NCBI GenBank assembly: GCA_026988975.1
Contig: JALSKH010000095.1
Span: forward strand, 1 to 56,051
Direction: 5' to 3'
Length of the DNA stretch: 56,051 bases
From: Campylobacteraceae bacterium
Lineage (GTDB): Bacteria; Campylobacterota; Campylobacteria; Campylobacterales; Sulfurospirillaceae
The notes beneath the pieces are model-generated. The model was not told the origin of the DNA, searched no databases, and was given only the letters and a program-made list of their open reading frames with translations. Of this stretch, positions 30,995 to 40,399 are shown piece by piece (the first letter of the stretch is position 1; each line of letters opens with the position of its first letter). The translations under genes and the position numbers were made by a program.

Positions 30995-31762
30995 ATGCGT
31001 CAAAGTTCAAGATACAATATACTCGGATTTATATTTTCTATATCAATATATCTACTGCTGTTACTCTCATTAGCTCTGTATTTACAAGAGAGAGTTAAAA
31101 AAAATATTGATTATACTATCAAAAAAGATAATATTTTAGATATAACTTTAGTTGAAAAAAAAGCAGATAAGATACTAAAGCATAAGAAAAAAATAGTAAA
31201 AAAGACCAAGAAAAAAACTAAAGTTTCTACTACTCCAAAACCTAAACGACAGACAGAAAAAAAAGTTAAAAAAATTGTAAAAAAAGTCTCGCTACAAGGA
31301 CTTTTTAAAAAGATTGACACTAAAAAAATAGTTGAACCAAAAAATGAAATTACAAGACAAAGCAGAAAAAAACAGAGAGTTAAAAAACAAAATATTGAGC
31401 CAATCACTAAAAAAGATGTAGCAAAAAAAATAGTCGATTCTATTAGTTTTAAAAGAACACAAAATCTGAACTCTAGTAAAAATGGAGTATATGATAAATT
31501 TAGAGGCAAAGTTCAGCAGATACTTTATGAAAATTGGCAAGATACTATAGATACAGTTTCAGGAAATAGTGCAACAGTTGAAATTTATATAGATAAATCT
31601 GGCAGTTTTAGTTATAAAATAGTAAAACTTTCATATAATGATGAATTCAATTCTAAATTAGTTGATTTTTTAGAGGCTATGAGAGATAAAGAGTTTCCTC
31701 CTTTTACCGAGGGTGATATATTTAAACTTCAAGTTGAATTTAAGGATATAAGAGATGATTAG
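30995..31762 (+). CDS. tolA: TolA/TonB C-terminal domain protein
   Basis: N-terminal TM, long K-rich linker, C-terminal TonB-like domain; operon position. Confidence 0.82.
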   Translation: MRQSSRYNILGFIFSISIYLLLLLSLALYLQERVKKNIDYTIKKDNILDITLVEKKADKILKHKKKIVKKTKKKTKVSTTPKPKRQTEKKVKKIVKKVSLQGLFKKIDTKKIVEPKNEITRQSRKKQRVKKQNIEPITKKDVAKKIVDSISFKRTQNLNSSKNGVYDKFRGKVQQILYENWQDTIDTVSGNSATVEIYIDKSGSFSYKIVKLSYNDEFNSKLVDFLEAMRDKEFPPFTEGDIFKLQVEFKDIRDD

Positions 31763-33023
31763 AAAAATAATACTACTTCTGTTTTTTGCATATTCACTGT
31801 TTGCGTATGATGCTACAGTTGAAATAGTTAAGAAATTAGATACCCTTCCCAAAATAGCGGTGCAAGATGCTAGTGATGCAACTGAGGATATTGGTTTAAG
31901 AAAAAAATTCTTTAAGATTTTGGTTGGAGATTTAAGAGTAAGTGCACATTTTAGACCACTAGGTGATTATCTACAAAGTAGTTATGAAGGTAGTATTAGT
32001 GAGAATTTTTTAAATAAAAAAAATGTCGATTTAATACTTAGATTTAGATTAAAATCTCAAGATAATTTACTTATAGCAAATGTAAAACTTATAAATGCAA
32101 GTAGTGGTGAAGTTAAAAATGAGACAAACTATAAGATGCAAAACAGAAGAAGATTTCCATTTTTAGCTCATAGGATTATAGTAGGAATAAATGATTTAAT
32201 TGGTGCTCCATCTATAAAATGGATGGAACAATTTGTTATATTTTCCAAATATACCGGCAAGAGAACTTCTCAAATAGTTGTTTCAGACTATACTTTAAGT
32301 TTTCAAAAGACTATAGTTAAAGGCGGGTTAAATATATTTCCAAAATGGGCAGATAAGCTTCAGGATGCTTTTTATTATACATCCTACAATGGTTATCTAC
32401 CAACTCTCTACAAGGTTGATCTAAATAATGGTCAGAGAAAAAAGATTATTTCAGCAAAAGGCATGCTTGTTTGTTCGGATGTCTCAGAAGATGGAGAAAA
32501 ACTTTTGCTTACTATGGCACCAAACGACCAGGCGGATATCTACCTTTATGATTTGAGGTACAAGCAACTAGAGAGAATCACTAAATATTCGGGAATTGAT
32601 GTAAATGGAAACTTTGTTGACAATGATAAGAAGGTCATCTTTATCTCCGATAGGTTAGGGTATCCAAATATTTTTTCAAAAACTTTTGGAAGTAGTGGAA
32701 TTGAACAGATGGTTTATCATGGCAAAAATAACAACTCTGTTTCAGCGTTGGATAACTACATTGTCTATTCTAGTAGAGAGAAAAGAAGTGAGTTTGGTGG
32801 AAATGTTTTCAATTTATATCTAATTTCTACTAAAACTGACTATATAAGGCAGTTGACAGCAAATGGTAAAAACTTGTATCCAAGATTTGCACAGGATAAA
32901 GATACAATTTTATTTATCAAACATTTTAAAAATCAAAGTTCCTTGGGAGTGATAAGGTTAAATGCTAACAAAAGTTTCCTTTTTCCTCTGAAGGTTGGAA
33001 AAATACAATCTATAGATTGGTAA
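31755..33023 (+). CDS. tolB: Tol-Pal system protein TolB
   Basis: TolB N-domain plus beta-propeller repeats (ISDRLGYPNIFSKTF); operon position. Confidence 0.93.
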   Translation: MIRKIILLLFFAYSLFAYDATVEIVKKLDTLPKIAVQDASDATEDIGLRKKFFKILVGDLRVSAHFRPLGDYLQSSYEGSISENFLNKKNVDLILRFRLKSQDNLLIANVKLINASSGEVKNETNYKMQNRRRFPFLAHRIIVGINDLIGAPSIKWMEQFVIFSKYTGKRTSQIVVSDYTLSFQKTIVKGGLNIFPKWADKLQDAFYYTSYNGYLPTLYKVDLNNGQRKKIISAKGMLVCSDVSEDGEKLLLTMAPNDQADIYLYDLRYKQLERITKYSGIDVNGNFVDNDKKVIFISDRLGYPNIFSKTFGSSGIEQMVYHGKNNNSVSALDNYIVYSSREKRSEFGGNVFNLYLISTKTDYIRQLTANGKNLYPRFAQDKDTILFIKHFKNQSSLGVIRLNANKSFLFPLKVGKIQSIDW

Positions 33024-33090
33024 AAGAGTTGGTATATTAGTAAAATTATGCTAAAATACAGCGAAATATAAATTTTAAAGGGTGGTAATT

Positions 33091-33672
33091 ATGAAGAGAT
33101 TAGTTTTAGCAAGTATGAGTGCAGCAGTTTTATTGTTTACAGGATGTAGCCAAAAAAATCCAGATGTTGATATGACAAAAAATCAAAAAATGGAGAAGGT
33201 TAACAATACAAATGCAAATGCAGGAGATACAAGTGGAATGAATTCCAATAATATGGATTCAAACAGCATGAACCAAAACTCAATGGCTCAAAATGACAAA
33301 AATGCACTAAAATATCTAATTGCAAATCTAGAATCACAACTAAGACCAGTAAATTTTGATTTTGATAAGTACAATATCAGGGAAGATATGAAGCCTGTAG
33401 TTGCAAATAGTGCGACTGTATTAGATGGAGACAAAGCACAAAAATTTTCAGTTAAATTAGAAGGTAATTGTGATGAGTGGGGAACTGATGAGTATAACTA
33501 TGCACTTGGTTTAAAAAGAGCAAAAAGTGTAAAAGACGCACTAAATGCACAAGGTGTAGGAGCGGATAGAATGATGATTGTAAGCTATGGTGAAAGCAAT
33601 CCTGTCTGTACAGATAAGACTAAGGCATGTTGGGCAAAAAACAGAAGAGTTGAATTTAAACTGCTACCATAA
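33091..33672 (+). CDS. pal: Peptidoglycan-associated lipoprotein (OmpA family)
   Basis: Lipobox LFTGC; NFDFDKYNIR, GNCDEWGTDEYNYALGLKRAKSVKDAL; ATG 33091 preferred to GTG 33082. Confidence 0.95.
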   Translation: MKRLVLASMSAAVLLFTGCSQKNPDVDMTKNQKMEKVNNTNANAGDTSGMNSNNMDSNSMNQNSMAQNDKNALKYLIANLESQLRPVNFDFDKYNIREDMKPVVANSATVLDGDKAQKFSVKLEGNCDEWGTDEYNYALGLKRAKSVKDALNAQGVGADRMMIVSYGESNPVCTDKTKACWAKNRRVEFKLLP

Positions 33673-33685
33673 AGATTATATACTA

Positions 33686-33716
33686 AAAAGCCATATAAGT
33701 GTTTTGTATGGCTTTT
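33686..33716. terminator. Terminator candidate after pal (AAAAGCCATA...TATGGCTTTT)
   Basis: Inverted repeat followed by T-rich sequence. Confidence 0.65.
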
Positions 33717-33756
33717 AATTTTACCAAAAACTTTCTTATCCTAAAAAAGGTTACCT

Positions 33757-34674
33757 ATGAGTAAATTTTTTGCTTTTTTAATAATTTTTCCTATAGTTTT
33801 GTTTTCGGCTGAACCATCTGTATTTGGAGCAGGTAACTTGGATAGTGAAAATCCATATGGATTAAGTCCAAGTGAAAAAAAGATAGTTCAAAACAGTAAA
33901 AACCTAAAATCTTTACAAAAAACAATACGGGTTTTGCGGTTAAAATATAGAGACCTAGAAGAAAAGTTAGATGGTACCAGATCAGTCACACAATCAATAA
34001 GTGACAAGATTGGTTCAATTGACAGTAAAATTCGCAAAGTTAAAACTCAAGATGCAAACAGAAGCGATACTTTAAGTAGCTTGAAAGATGAAGTATCATC
34101 GCTGAAACAACAATTTGATGATAACATAATCGTTCAAAGTCAAAATCAAGATAAAATAAAAAGTGTTTTGTCGGAATTAAGCTCTTTGATTGATTCTATA
34201 AACTCGAGCTATGTTTCAAAAGATACTTTTGATGAATTTGTAAAAAATCAAAAGAGTTTCCAATCTAAAATTGAAGCAAAACTTTCAGATTTGCAAAAAC
34301 AGACCCTAAAAAAATCTCTATCTAGCAAAAATGGTGCACAACTCCTAAAGGAAGCAGAATCTTACTTTAAGAAAAAATCTTATAAAAAAGCGCAGATAAG
34401 ATATGAAAAACTTGTTAGTATGAGATATAAACCAGCTAGAAGCAGTTTTAAATTAGGTGAAATTTCATATCTGAATAAATCTTATAAAAAAGCTATACAA
34501 TACTACAAAAAAAGTATATCTCTGTATGATAGTGCGTCATATACGCCTACACTTTTATATCACACAGGCATCTCTCTTAGCAAACTTAAGAAAAATAGGG
34601 AAGCTTCTAAATTTTTTAATGCGCTTAAAACAAACTATCCAAAATCAAAAGAAGCAAGAAGTCTAAAAAAATAG
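33757..34674 (+). CDS. cpoB: Tol-Pal-associated TPR protein (YbgF/CpoB)
   Basis: Coiled coil plus C-terminal TPR repeats; position after pal. Confidence 0.85.
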   Translation: MSKFFAFLIIFPIVLFSAEPSVFGAGNLDSENPYGLSPSEKKIVQNSKNLKSLQKTIRVLRLKYRDLEEKLDGTRSVTQSISDKIGSIDSKIRKVKTQDANRSDTLSSLKDEVSSLKQQFDDNIIVQSQNQDKIKSVLSELSSLIDSINSSYVSKDTFDEFVKNQKSFQSKIEAKLSDLQKQTLKKSLSSKNGAQLLKEAESYFKKKSYKKAQIRYEKLVSMRYKPARSSFKLGEISYLNKSYKKAIQYYKKSISLYDSASYTPTLLYHTGISLSKLKKNREASKFFNALKTNYPKSKEARSLKK

Positions 34675-34686
34675 TTTTTCTTCCTG

Positions 34687-34956
34687 TAGGGCATATCTAA
34701 TAATAGATGATACCCACAATGGACTTTGCAAATGTAAGATTGTGCAAAAGATTTATAAGTCCTAGCCGTAGCTAAGACGCCTTAAATATTTTGTGCAAGA
34801 TTGCGTTTGCAAAGTCCACCCTACGGGCATCACTAGCTTTAGCCTATGCGTCGTTACTCTTTTTCACCTTAACTAAGGCTAGGGTTTCAAAAGAGTGCCT
34901 AGCCTAGACTAAAGCTAGTAATGTTGTGGGTGTCATCTATTGTTAGAGATGCCCTA
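34687..34956. mobile_element. Palindromic element 4 (same architecture), downstream of cpoB
   Basis: Outer arms 34687-34719 / 34924-34956 (TAGGGCATATCTAATAATAGATGATACCCACAA vs revcomp TTAGGGCATCTCTAACAATAGATGACACCCACAA); hairpin L 34720-34818, centre CCCTACGGG 34819-34827, hairpin R 34828-34923. Confidence 0.85.
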
Positions 34957-35092
34957 AGGTATTATAAAAAGATATTATGCTAAAATCGCATGTTTTGTAT
35001 GAATTATAGAAATTAGTTCTGAACATTGTGTTAAATAAATTGCTAAGAATCTAATTCACAGCAAAGATGACAGTAAAATACAAGGAGATTTT

Positions 35093-35638
35093 ATGGCTAT
35101 AAATGAAAACCAAGTTGTTTCTATCCAATATGAACTTCGAGACGCTGATAACGCAGAGATATTAGATTCTAATATCTCTGCTGCTCCTCTCTCATTCATC
35201 GTTGGAAAGGGACAGATTATTCCGGGCTTAGAGGATGCGATAAAAGAGCTTTCTCTAAATGACCAAAAAGAGGTAAAAGTTTCTGCAAAAGATGCTTATG
35301 GCGAGTATGATGAAAAAGCGATACAAACATTGCCAAAAGAACAGTTTGCAGGACTAGAGCTCAAAGAGGGAATGACACTGTATGGACAAGGTGAAGATGG
35401 TGGTACGGTTCAAGTAACCGTTAAAAGCTTTGATGATGAAAATGTTAATGTTGATTTTAATCACCCTCTAGCAGGCAAAGACCTGCTGTTTGCATTAAGT
35501 GTTGTAGAAGTTAGAGATGCGACTGCTCAAGAGTTAATACAAGGATTTGTAGGCGCTCCTGAAGCTGGTGGTTGCGGATGTGGAACAGGTGACAGTTGTC
35601 ACACAACAGAAGATGACCCACACTCTTGCTCTTGCTAA
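35093..35638 (+). CDS. slyD: FKBP-type peptidyl-prolyl isomerase SlyD
   Basis: GKGQIIPGLEDAIKEL; Cys/His-rich tail CGCGTGDSCHTTEDDPHSCSC. Confidence 0.95.
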   Translation: MAINENQVVSIQYELRDADNAEILDSNISAAPLSFIVGKGQIIPGLEDAIKELSLNDQKEVKVSAKDAYGEYDEKAIQTLPKEQFAGLELKEGMTLYGQGEDGGTVQVTVKSFDDENVNVDFNHPLAGKDLLFALSVVEVRDATAQELIQGFVGAPEAGGCGCGTGDSCHTTEDDPHSCSC

Positions 35639-35653
35639 GAAAGAAGTCAATTA

Positions 35654-36418
35654 GTGGCTAAATCAAGCTACATTGCAAAATCCAGGGCTTCTCTCGAAGC
35701 CCTAAAATCTGCCAATTTACTTAAAAGTTTAAATTTAACAGTTCTAATTTATGGTGAAGTTGGTGTAGGAAAAAAAAGTTTAGGTAGATATATATTTGAA
35801 GATGCCCCGATGATTGACGGTGCATCGCAAGAAAAGTTATATAAAGCACTTGAACTTAACGAAAAACTTATCATAACAAATTTTGATAGAATAAAAAATT
35901 TTGATAAACTCAAAAAAATAGTGGAAATTTATAAAAATAAAATAGTAGCGACAACAAGCAAAGAGATAAACTCAAAACTAGAAGATGATTTTTTTAGTTT
36001 AAAGATTTTTATACCACCGCTTAAAGAGAGACCTGAAGATGTGAAGGCGTTGAGTCTGAATTTTTTAGAAGAGGCAAAAACTATTTTTGGTGATTTGCCA
36101 AAAGATATAGATATAAAAAGTTTAAATTTAGACTTAAGTCAAAATGCGCACTCTTTAAAAAGATCAATTTACAAAGCATATTTTTTAAATATCCTTGCAC
36201 AAGAGGATATTTTAGAGATATTCGAAAATTTACTATATGAAAAGCTTGAAGATGGATATGATTATAAAAAACTGATGCGATTATTTGAAGTACCACTTAT
36301 AAAAAGTGGATTCAAAATGTTTGGTTCGCAGTTATCCATGAGCAAAGCATTTGGTATAAATAGAAACACTTTGAGAAAGAAGATAAAAGAGTATGATTTG
36401 CAAGGAGTAAGTAGATGA
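35654..36418 (+). CDS. Compact sigma-54-activator-like AAA+ protein with C-terminal Fis-type HTH
   Basis: GEVGVGKKSLGRYIF (Walker A-like), FIPPLKERPEDVKALSL, C-terminal SMSKAFGINRNTLRKKIKEYDL. Confidence 0.75.
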   Translation: MAKSSYIAKSRASLEALKSANLLKSLNLTVLIYGEVGVGKKSLGRYIFEDAPMIDGASQEKLYKALELNEKLIITNFDRIKNFDKLKKIVEIYKNKIVATTSKEINSKLEDDFFSLKIFIPPLKERPEDVKALSLNFLEEAKTIFGDLPKDIDIKSLNLDLSQNAHSLKRSIYKAYFLNILAQEDILEIFENLLYEKLEDGYDYKKLMRLFEVPLIKSGFKMFGSQLSMSKAFGINRNTLRKKIKEYDLQGVSR

Positions 36419-37338
36419 ATTTTGTAGCAATATTTCCAGGACAGGGAAGCCAAAAAATTGGTATGGGTAGAGATTTTTATGATAATTCAAAAATAGCACG
36501 GGAGATGTTTGAGAAAGCGAGCGATAGATTAAAATTTGACTTTAAAAAACTTCTTTTTGAAGAAAATGAAAAATTAGAACTTACACAATTTTCACAATCG
36601 GCTATTTTGTTAGTTAGCAGTGTTGCATATAAACTCTTTACTCAGGAGATAGAGGCAAAACCAAGCTTTTTTTTAGGGCACTCTTTGGGAGAATTTTCTG
36701 CACTTTGTGCAAGCGGAGCGATAGACTATCTTGATGCTCTCGAGTTGGTATATAATCGTGGATTGTTTATGAGTGAAGCTTGCGAAGGCAGAGATGTTGG
36801 CATGATGGCTCTGCTTGGATTAAGCGATGAAAAAACTGAAGATTTAGTAAATAGCGCCCAAAAAGAGGGTAAAAAGATTTGGGCTGCGAACTATAATTGT
36901 GACGGACAGATAGTCATAGCAGGAGAGAAGAGAGATTTAACTCAGATGGAGCCTATCTTTAAAAATAGCGGTGCAAAAAGGGCGATACTATTAAATATGT
37001 CTGTGGCAAGTCACTGTCCCATACTGCAACAAGCCAGAGAGAAATTATCACCTTATTTGAAAGAGTTTATAAAAGATGAATTTGATGCTCCGATTATAGC
37101 AAATATAAATGCTAAAACTTATAGCTCTAAAGAAGTGGCTATTGAGTCATTAAGCCAACAATTAGTTAGCCCTGTTTTATATAAACAATCAATAAAAAAT
37201 GTAGAAAATGAAACTGATAGATTTATAGAGTTTGGCGGAGCAGTACTCAAAGGGATAAACAGAAAAATAACCAAAAAAGAGACTATTTCGATCATTGACA
37301 TGAGTTCACTACAAAAGGCAGTAGAGAGTATAAAATGA
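36415..37338 (+). CDS. fabD: Malonyl CoA-acyl carrier protein transacylase
   Basis: FPGQGSQKIGMG, GHSLGEFSAL. Confidence 0.97.
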   Translation: MNFVAIFPGQGSQKIGMGRDFYDNSKIAREMFEKASDRLKFDFKKLLFEENEKLELTQFSQSAILLVSSVAYKLFTQEIEAKPSFFLGHSLGEFSALCASGAIDYLDALELVYNRGLFMSEACEGRDVGMMALLGLSDEKTEDLVNSAQKEGKKIWAANYNCDGQIVIAGEKRDLTQMEPIFKNSGAKRAILLNMSVASHCPILQQAREKLSPYLKEFIKDEFDAPIIANINAKTYSSKEVAIESLSQQLVSPVLYKQSIKNVENETDRFIEFGGAVLKGINRKITKKETISIIDMSSLQKAVESIK

Positions 37339-38096
37339 GAGTAGTATTAGCTCAAATTTCGCCAAAACTCCAAAAGTGTACAATAAAAGAGTTTGAAAAT
37401 TATCTTCAAGATATAGGTAATAGTATTGATTTGGTTATTTTACCAGAGCTTGCACTAAATGGTTATTTGCTAAAAGATGCTGTTTTTGAAGATGCTTATA
37501 CTATAGGTGAATTAGAGGAGTTTGCAAAGTTAGCTCAAGGTTTTGATCTGGTTTTTGGAGCGGTTTTGCAAGAAGAAAATAGATTTTTTAATAGCGCCAT
37601 TTACTGTTCAAACGGAAAGATTGTCTCAATTCATAGAAAAACTTCACTTCCAAATTATGGATTATTCCAAGAGGCAAGATTTTTTTTCAAAGGAGAAAGT
37701 GTTGCGCCTTTTATGAGCATATTTGGAAAAACCTTTGTAGTTATTTGCGAAGAGCTGTACAATGCCTCAATCATTGAAAAGATAGCATTAAATAGAGCAG
37801 ATTTGGTTGTAGTCATCTCAAACTCTCCATCAAGAGGCTTTAGCAAAGATGGACTTTTGATACAACAGCAATGGGAGTCACTTTTAGGTACAACCGCGCT
37901 TTTAAGTGGGGCAAATACCATCTTTGTAAATCGAGTAGGATTTGAAGATGGTTTAGGATTTTGGGGAGGTTCATGCGTACTAAATCCAAAAGCACAAATT
38001 CTCAAAAGAGCCAATCTTTTTCAGGAGCAAAAACTTATAGTTGATATAGATGAAAAACTCTCCCAAACACAAAAATACCTACTAAGAGAGTATTAA
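37335..38096 (+). CDS. Carbon-nitrogen hydrolase (nitrilase family)
   Basis: LVILPELALNGYLL, HRKTSLPNYGLFQEARFF, VICEELYN. Confidence 0.9.
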   Translation: MRVVLAQISPKLQKCTIKEFENYLQDIGNSIDLVILPELALNGYLLKDAVFEDAYTIGELEEFAKLAQGFDLVFGAVLQEENRFFNSAIYCSNGKIVSIHRKTSLPNYGLFQEARFFFKGESVAPFMSIFGKTFVVICEELYNASIIEKIALNRADLVVVISNSPSRGFSKDGLLIQQQWESLLGTTALLSGANTIFVNRVGFEDGLGFWGGSCVLNPKAQILKRANLFQEQKLIVDIDEKLSQTQKYLLREY

Positions 38097-38108
38097 AAGG
38101 GATATTAG

Positions 38109-38807
38109 ATGAAATTAGCCATTATGGGTGCGATGCCCGAAGAGATAGAGCCGTTATTGGAGTATTTTAAAAATTATAAAACCATAGAGTATGCAAAAAA
38201 CAAATTTTACTTTGTAGAGTATAGAAACCAAGAGATAGTTATCGCTTATAGCAAGATTGGCAAGGTAAATGCAACGATTACAGCGGCTACTTTGATAGAA
38301 AAATTTGGTTGCCAAAAACTGCTATTTAGTGGCGTTGCAGGAGCGATTAGTAGGGATCTTAAGATTGGTGATTTGGTTATAGCCACGGCTTTAGCTCAAC
38401 ATGATTTGGATATCACAGCATTTGGACATCCTCATGGTTATGTTCCAGAGGGTTCTGTTTTTGAAAAGGCCGACCAAGATTTGATTAAGATTGCAAAAGA
38501 GGTTGCATTACAAAAGGATATTTTACTAAAAGAGACCACTATAGCAACGGGCGACCAATTTATCTGTGATGTACAAAAAAAAGAGTGGATAGAAGATACA
38601 TTTGGTGCGGGAGCGCTAGAGATGGAAGGGGCAGCAGTTGCTCTTACATGTAATGCTTTAAATATACCATTTTTTATACTTCGCTCCATAAGTGATGCGG
38701 CTGATATGGACGCTAGTTTTAGTTTTGATGAATTTTTAAAATCATCGGCTAAAGTTAGTGCAGATTTTATAATTTCAATGATAGATAAGATAGTTGATAA
38801 ATCTTAG
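38109..38807 (+). CDS. mtnN: 5'-methylthioadenosine/S-adenosylhomocysteine nucleosidase
   Basis: IMGAMPEEIEPLLE, FSGVAGAI, ALEMEGAAVA, RSISDAAD. Confidence 0.95.
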   Translation: MKLAIMGAMPEEIEPLLEYFKNYKTIEYAKNKFYFVEYRNQEIVIAYSKIGKVNATITAATLIEKFGCQKLLFSGVAGAISRDLKIGDLVIATALAQHDLDITAFGHPHGYVPEGSVFEKADQDLIKIAKEVALQKDILLKETTIATGDQFICDVQKKEWIEDTFGAGALEMEGAAVALTCNALNIPFFILRSISDAADMDASFSFDEFLKSSAKVSADFIISMIDKIVDKS

Positions 38808-39546
38808 TAAAAAACTGCTTAGAGTTGTAGGCAAAACAAATGCAAGATATGCTCTTATAAAAGAGGGTGATAAAATTCTTCTTGGGCTCAGTGGAGGTAA
38901 AGATTCCCTCTGCTTAGCTCATATACTAGCCCATATGCAAAGAGTCGCTCCATTTGATTTTAAATTTCAAACAGTTACGATAGCTTATGGTATGGGAGAA
39001 AATCTAGAGATACTGCACGAGCATTGTTTAAGACATGATATTCCCCACGAGATTTATGATACTAAGATTTATGACCTAGCAAAGGAGAAGATACGCAAAA
39101 ACTCCTCTTTTTGTAGCTTCTTTTCTCGCATGAGAAGAGGTGCATTATATACTTATGCACTAGAAAATGGTTACAATAAATTAGCCTTAGGGCATCACTT
39201 GGATGATGCGGTAGAGAGCTTTTTTATGAACTTTTCATATAATGGCGCTCTTCGCTCAATGCCACCTAGATATATGGCTAAAAATGGATTGGAAGTGATC
39301 CGTCCACTCATACATGTAAGAGAGAGACAACTTATAGAGCAGGCAAAAGAGGCAAAGATTCCTTTAGCCAGTGACGAAGCTTGTCCTAGCATGAGATTTG
39401 ATGTGAAGATGCCAGTAAACAGAGCTAAGACAAAAGAGATGCTAAAAAAGATGGAAGATGAAAATAGAGACCTTTTTACCTCTATAAGAAAGTCATTTGA
39501 AAATATAAATTTATCTAGCTTTTGTGATGAAAATTACTTAGATTGA
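38794..39546 (+). CDS. TtcA-like ATP-pyrophosphatase (tRNA thiolation family)
   Basis: LLGLSGGKDSLCLAH, LALGHHLDDAVESFFMN, SMPPRY. Confidence 0.88.
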   Translation: MINLSKKLLRVVGKTNARYALIKEGDKILLGLSGGKDSLCLAHILAHMQRVAPFDFKFQTVTIAYGMGENLEILHEHCLRHDIPHEIYDTKIYDLAKEKIRKNSSFCSFFSRMRRGALYTYALENGYNKLALGHHLDDAVESFFMNFSYNGALRSMPPRYMAKNGLEVIRPLIHVRERQLIEQAKEAKIPLASDEACPSMRFDVKMPVNRAKTKEMLKKMEDENRDLFTSIRKSFENINLSSFCDENYLD

Positions 39547-39554
39547 TGTTGGAT

Positions 39555-39633
39555 TAGAGTTGTTTTAAAGCATTTTGTGAGGCTCAGACCAACGGGAGGA
39601 TTTGCCTCTAAGAAATGCTTTAAAATAACTCTA
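39555..39633. repeat. 79-bp inverted repeat between convergent ttcA-like and recO genes; possible mini relative of the palindromic elements or bidirectional terminator
   Basis: Arms TAGAGTTGTTTTAAAGCATTTTGTGAGGC / GCCTCTAAGAAATGCTTTAAAATAACTCTA; loop contains AACGGGAGG. Confidence 0.7.
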
Positions 39634-39635
39634 GT

Positions 39636-40253
39636 CTAGAAGCCTTCGCAAACGATTTGCCATAACTTCTCTATATCGTCATCACCAAAAAAGAGCGTAC
39701 TTTGATTATTGAAAAGCTCCTCTACATGTAGAGTTTTAAATGCATGTGTATAGATACACTCTTTATGGGCAGGAAGAAAGGCCCTAAGCAGCGAAACTTC
39801 TTCTGTTATCTTTTTTTCGCACTCAAAGCAGATGAAGTTTTTATGGAGCCTTCCCTCGTGTGACAAAAGTTCCACATAGGCTTCAACAGCAACTCTTTTT
39901 GAGCTTTGTTTATCCCACAGAGAGTATGATTTTTCTAGTAAGTCAAAGTAAAATTGATCTATCTCTTCGATATCTCTTAAATGTTTAAAGAAGAGTTTTA
40001 TAAATTGTTGCCATAGGTACATTTTATCCCTGTCTATATTCCATTTTACGCCTAAGTGCAAGATATTTCTGAGTTGAGCAATATTTGATTTGTAGGAGTG
40101 CTGAAGTTCAAAATCTATCTTATATCCCAGGTTTATAGTGGAATGCCTGGCTCCATAAAATCTGTAAGTAGTATATTTTCTATTTTGTGACAATATAGTG
40201 ACGATGAGATCCTCATCTCTAGCCCTATTTATGTTTATTATGTATCCTTGCAT
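39636..40253 (-). CDS. recO: DNA repair protein RecO
   Basis: Size, MQGYIININRARDEDLIVTILSQ N-terminus, CxxC (ICFECEKKI). Confidence 0.85.
   Translation of the reverse strand: MQGYIININRARDEDLIVTILSQNRKYTTYRFYGARHSTINLGYKIDFELQHSYKSNIAQLRNILHLGVKWNIDRDKMYLWQQFIKLFFKHLRDIEEIDQFYFDLLEKSYSLWDKQSSKRVAVEAYVELLSHEGRLHKNFICFECEKKITEEVSLLRAFLPAHKECIYTHAFKTLHVEELFNNQSTLFFGDDDIEKLWQIVCEGF
39720..39733. repeat. Iterated palindrome CTCTACATGTAGAG (perfect)
   Basis: Direct reading; inside recO. Confidence 0.75.
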
Positions 40254-40399
40254 GGATGAAATCTTATCTAAATTATCTTTTATTAAAGATTAAGTTTAAA
40301 AAGGATAAATAGTACGGCAACCTACCCAAAAGAGACCATTTACCATATATTAAGCAATTTTATAGTATATTCTTTTTTCTTAAAGAAAAATAACAAAAG

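Noticed and set aside
33139-33300. N/M/S-rich repeat-like stretch in pal
   Set aside because: Low-complexity linker after the lipobox is common in Pal lipoproteins; no evidence of a separate element.
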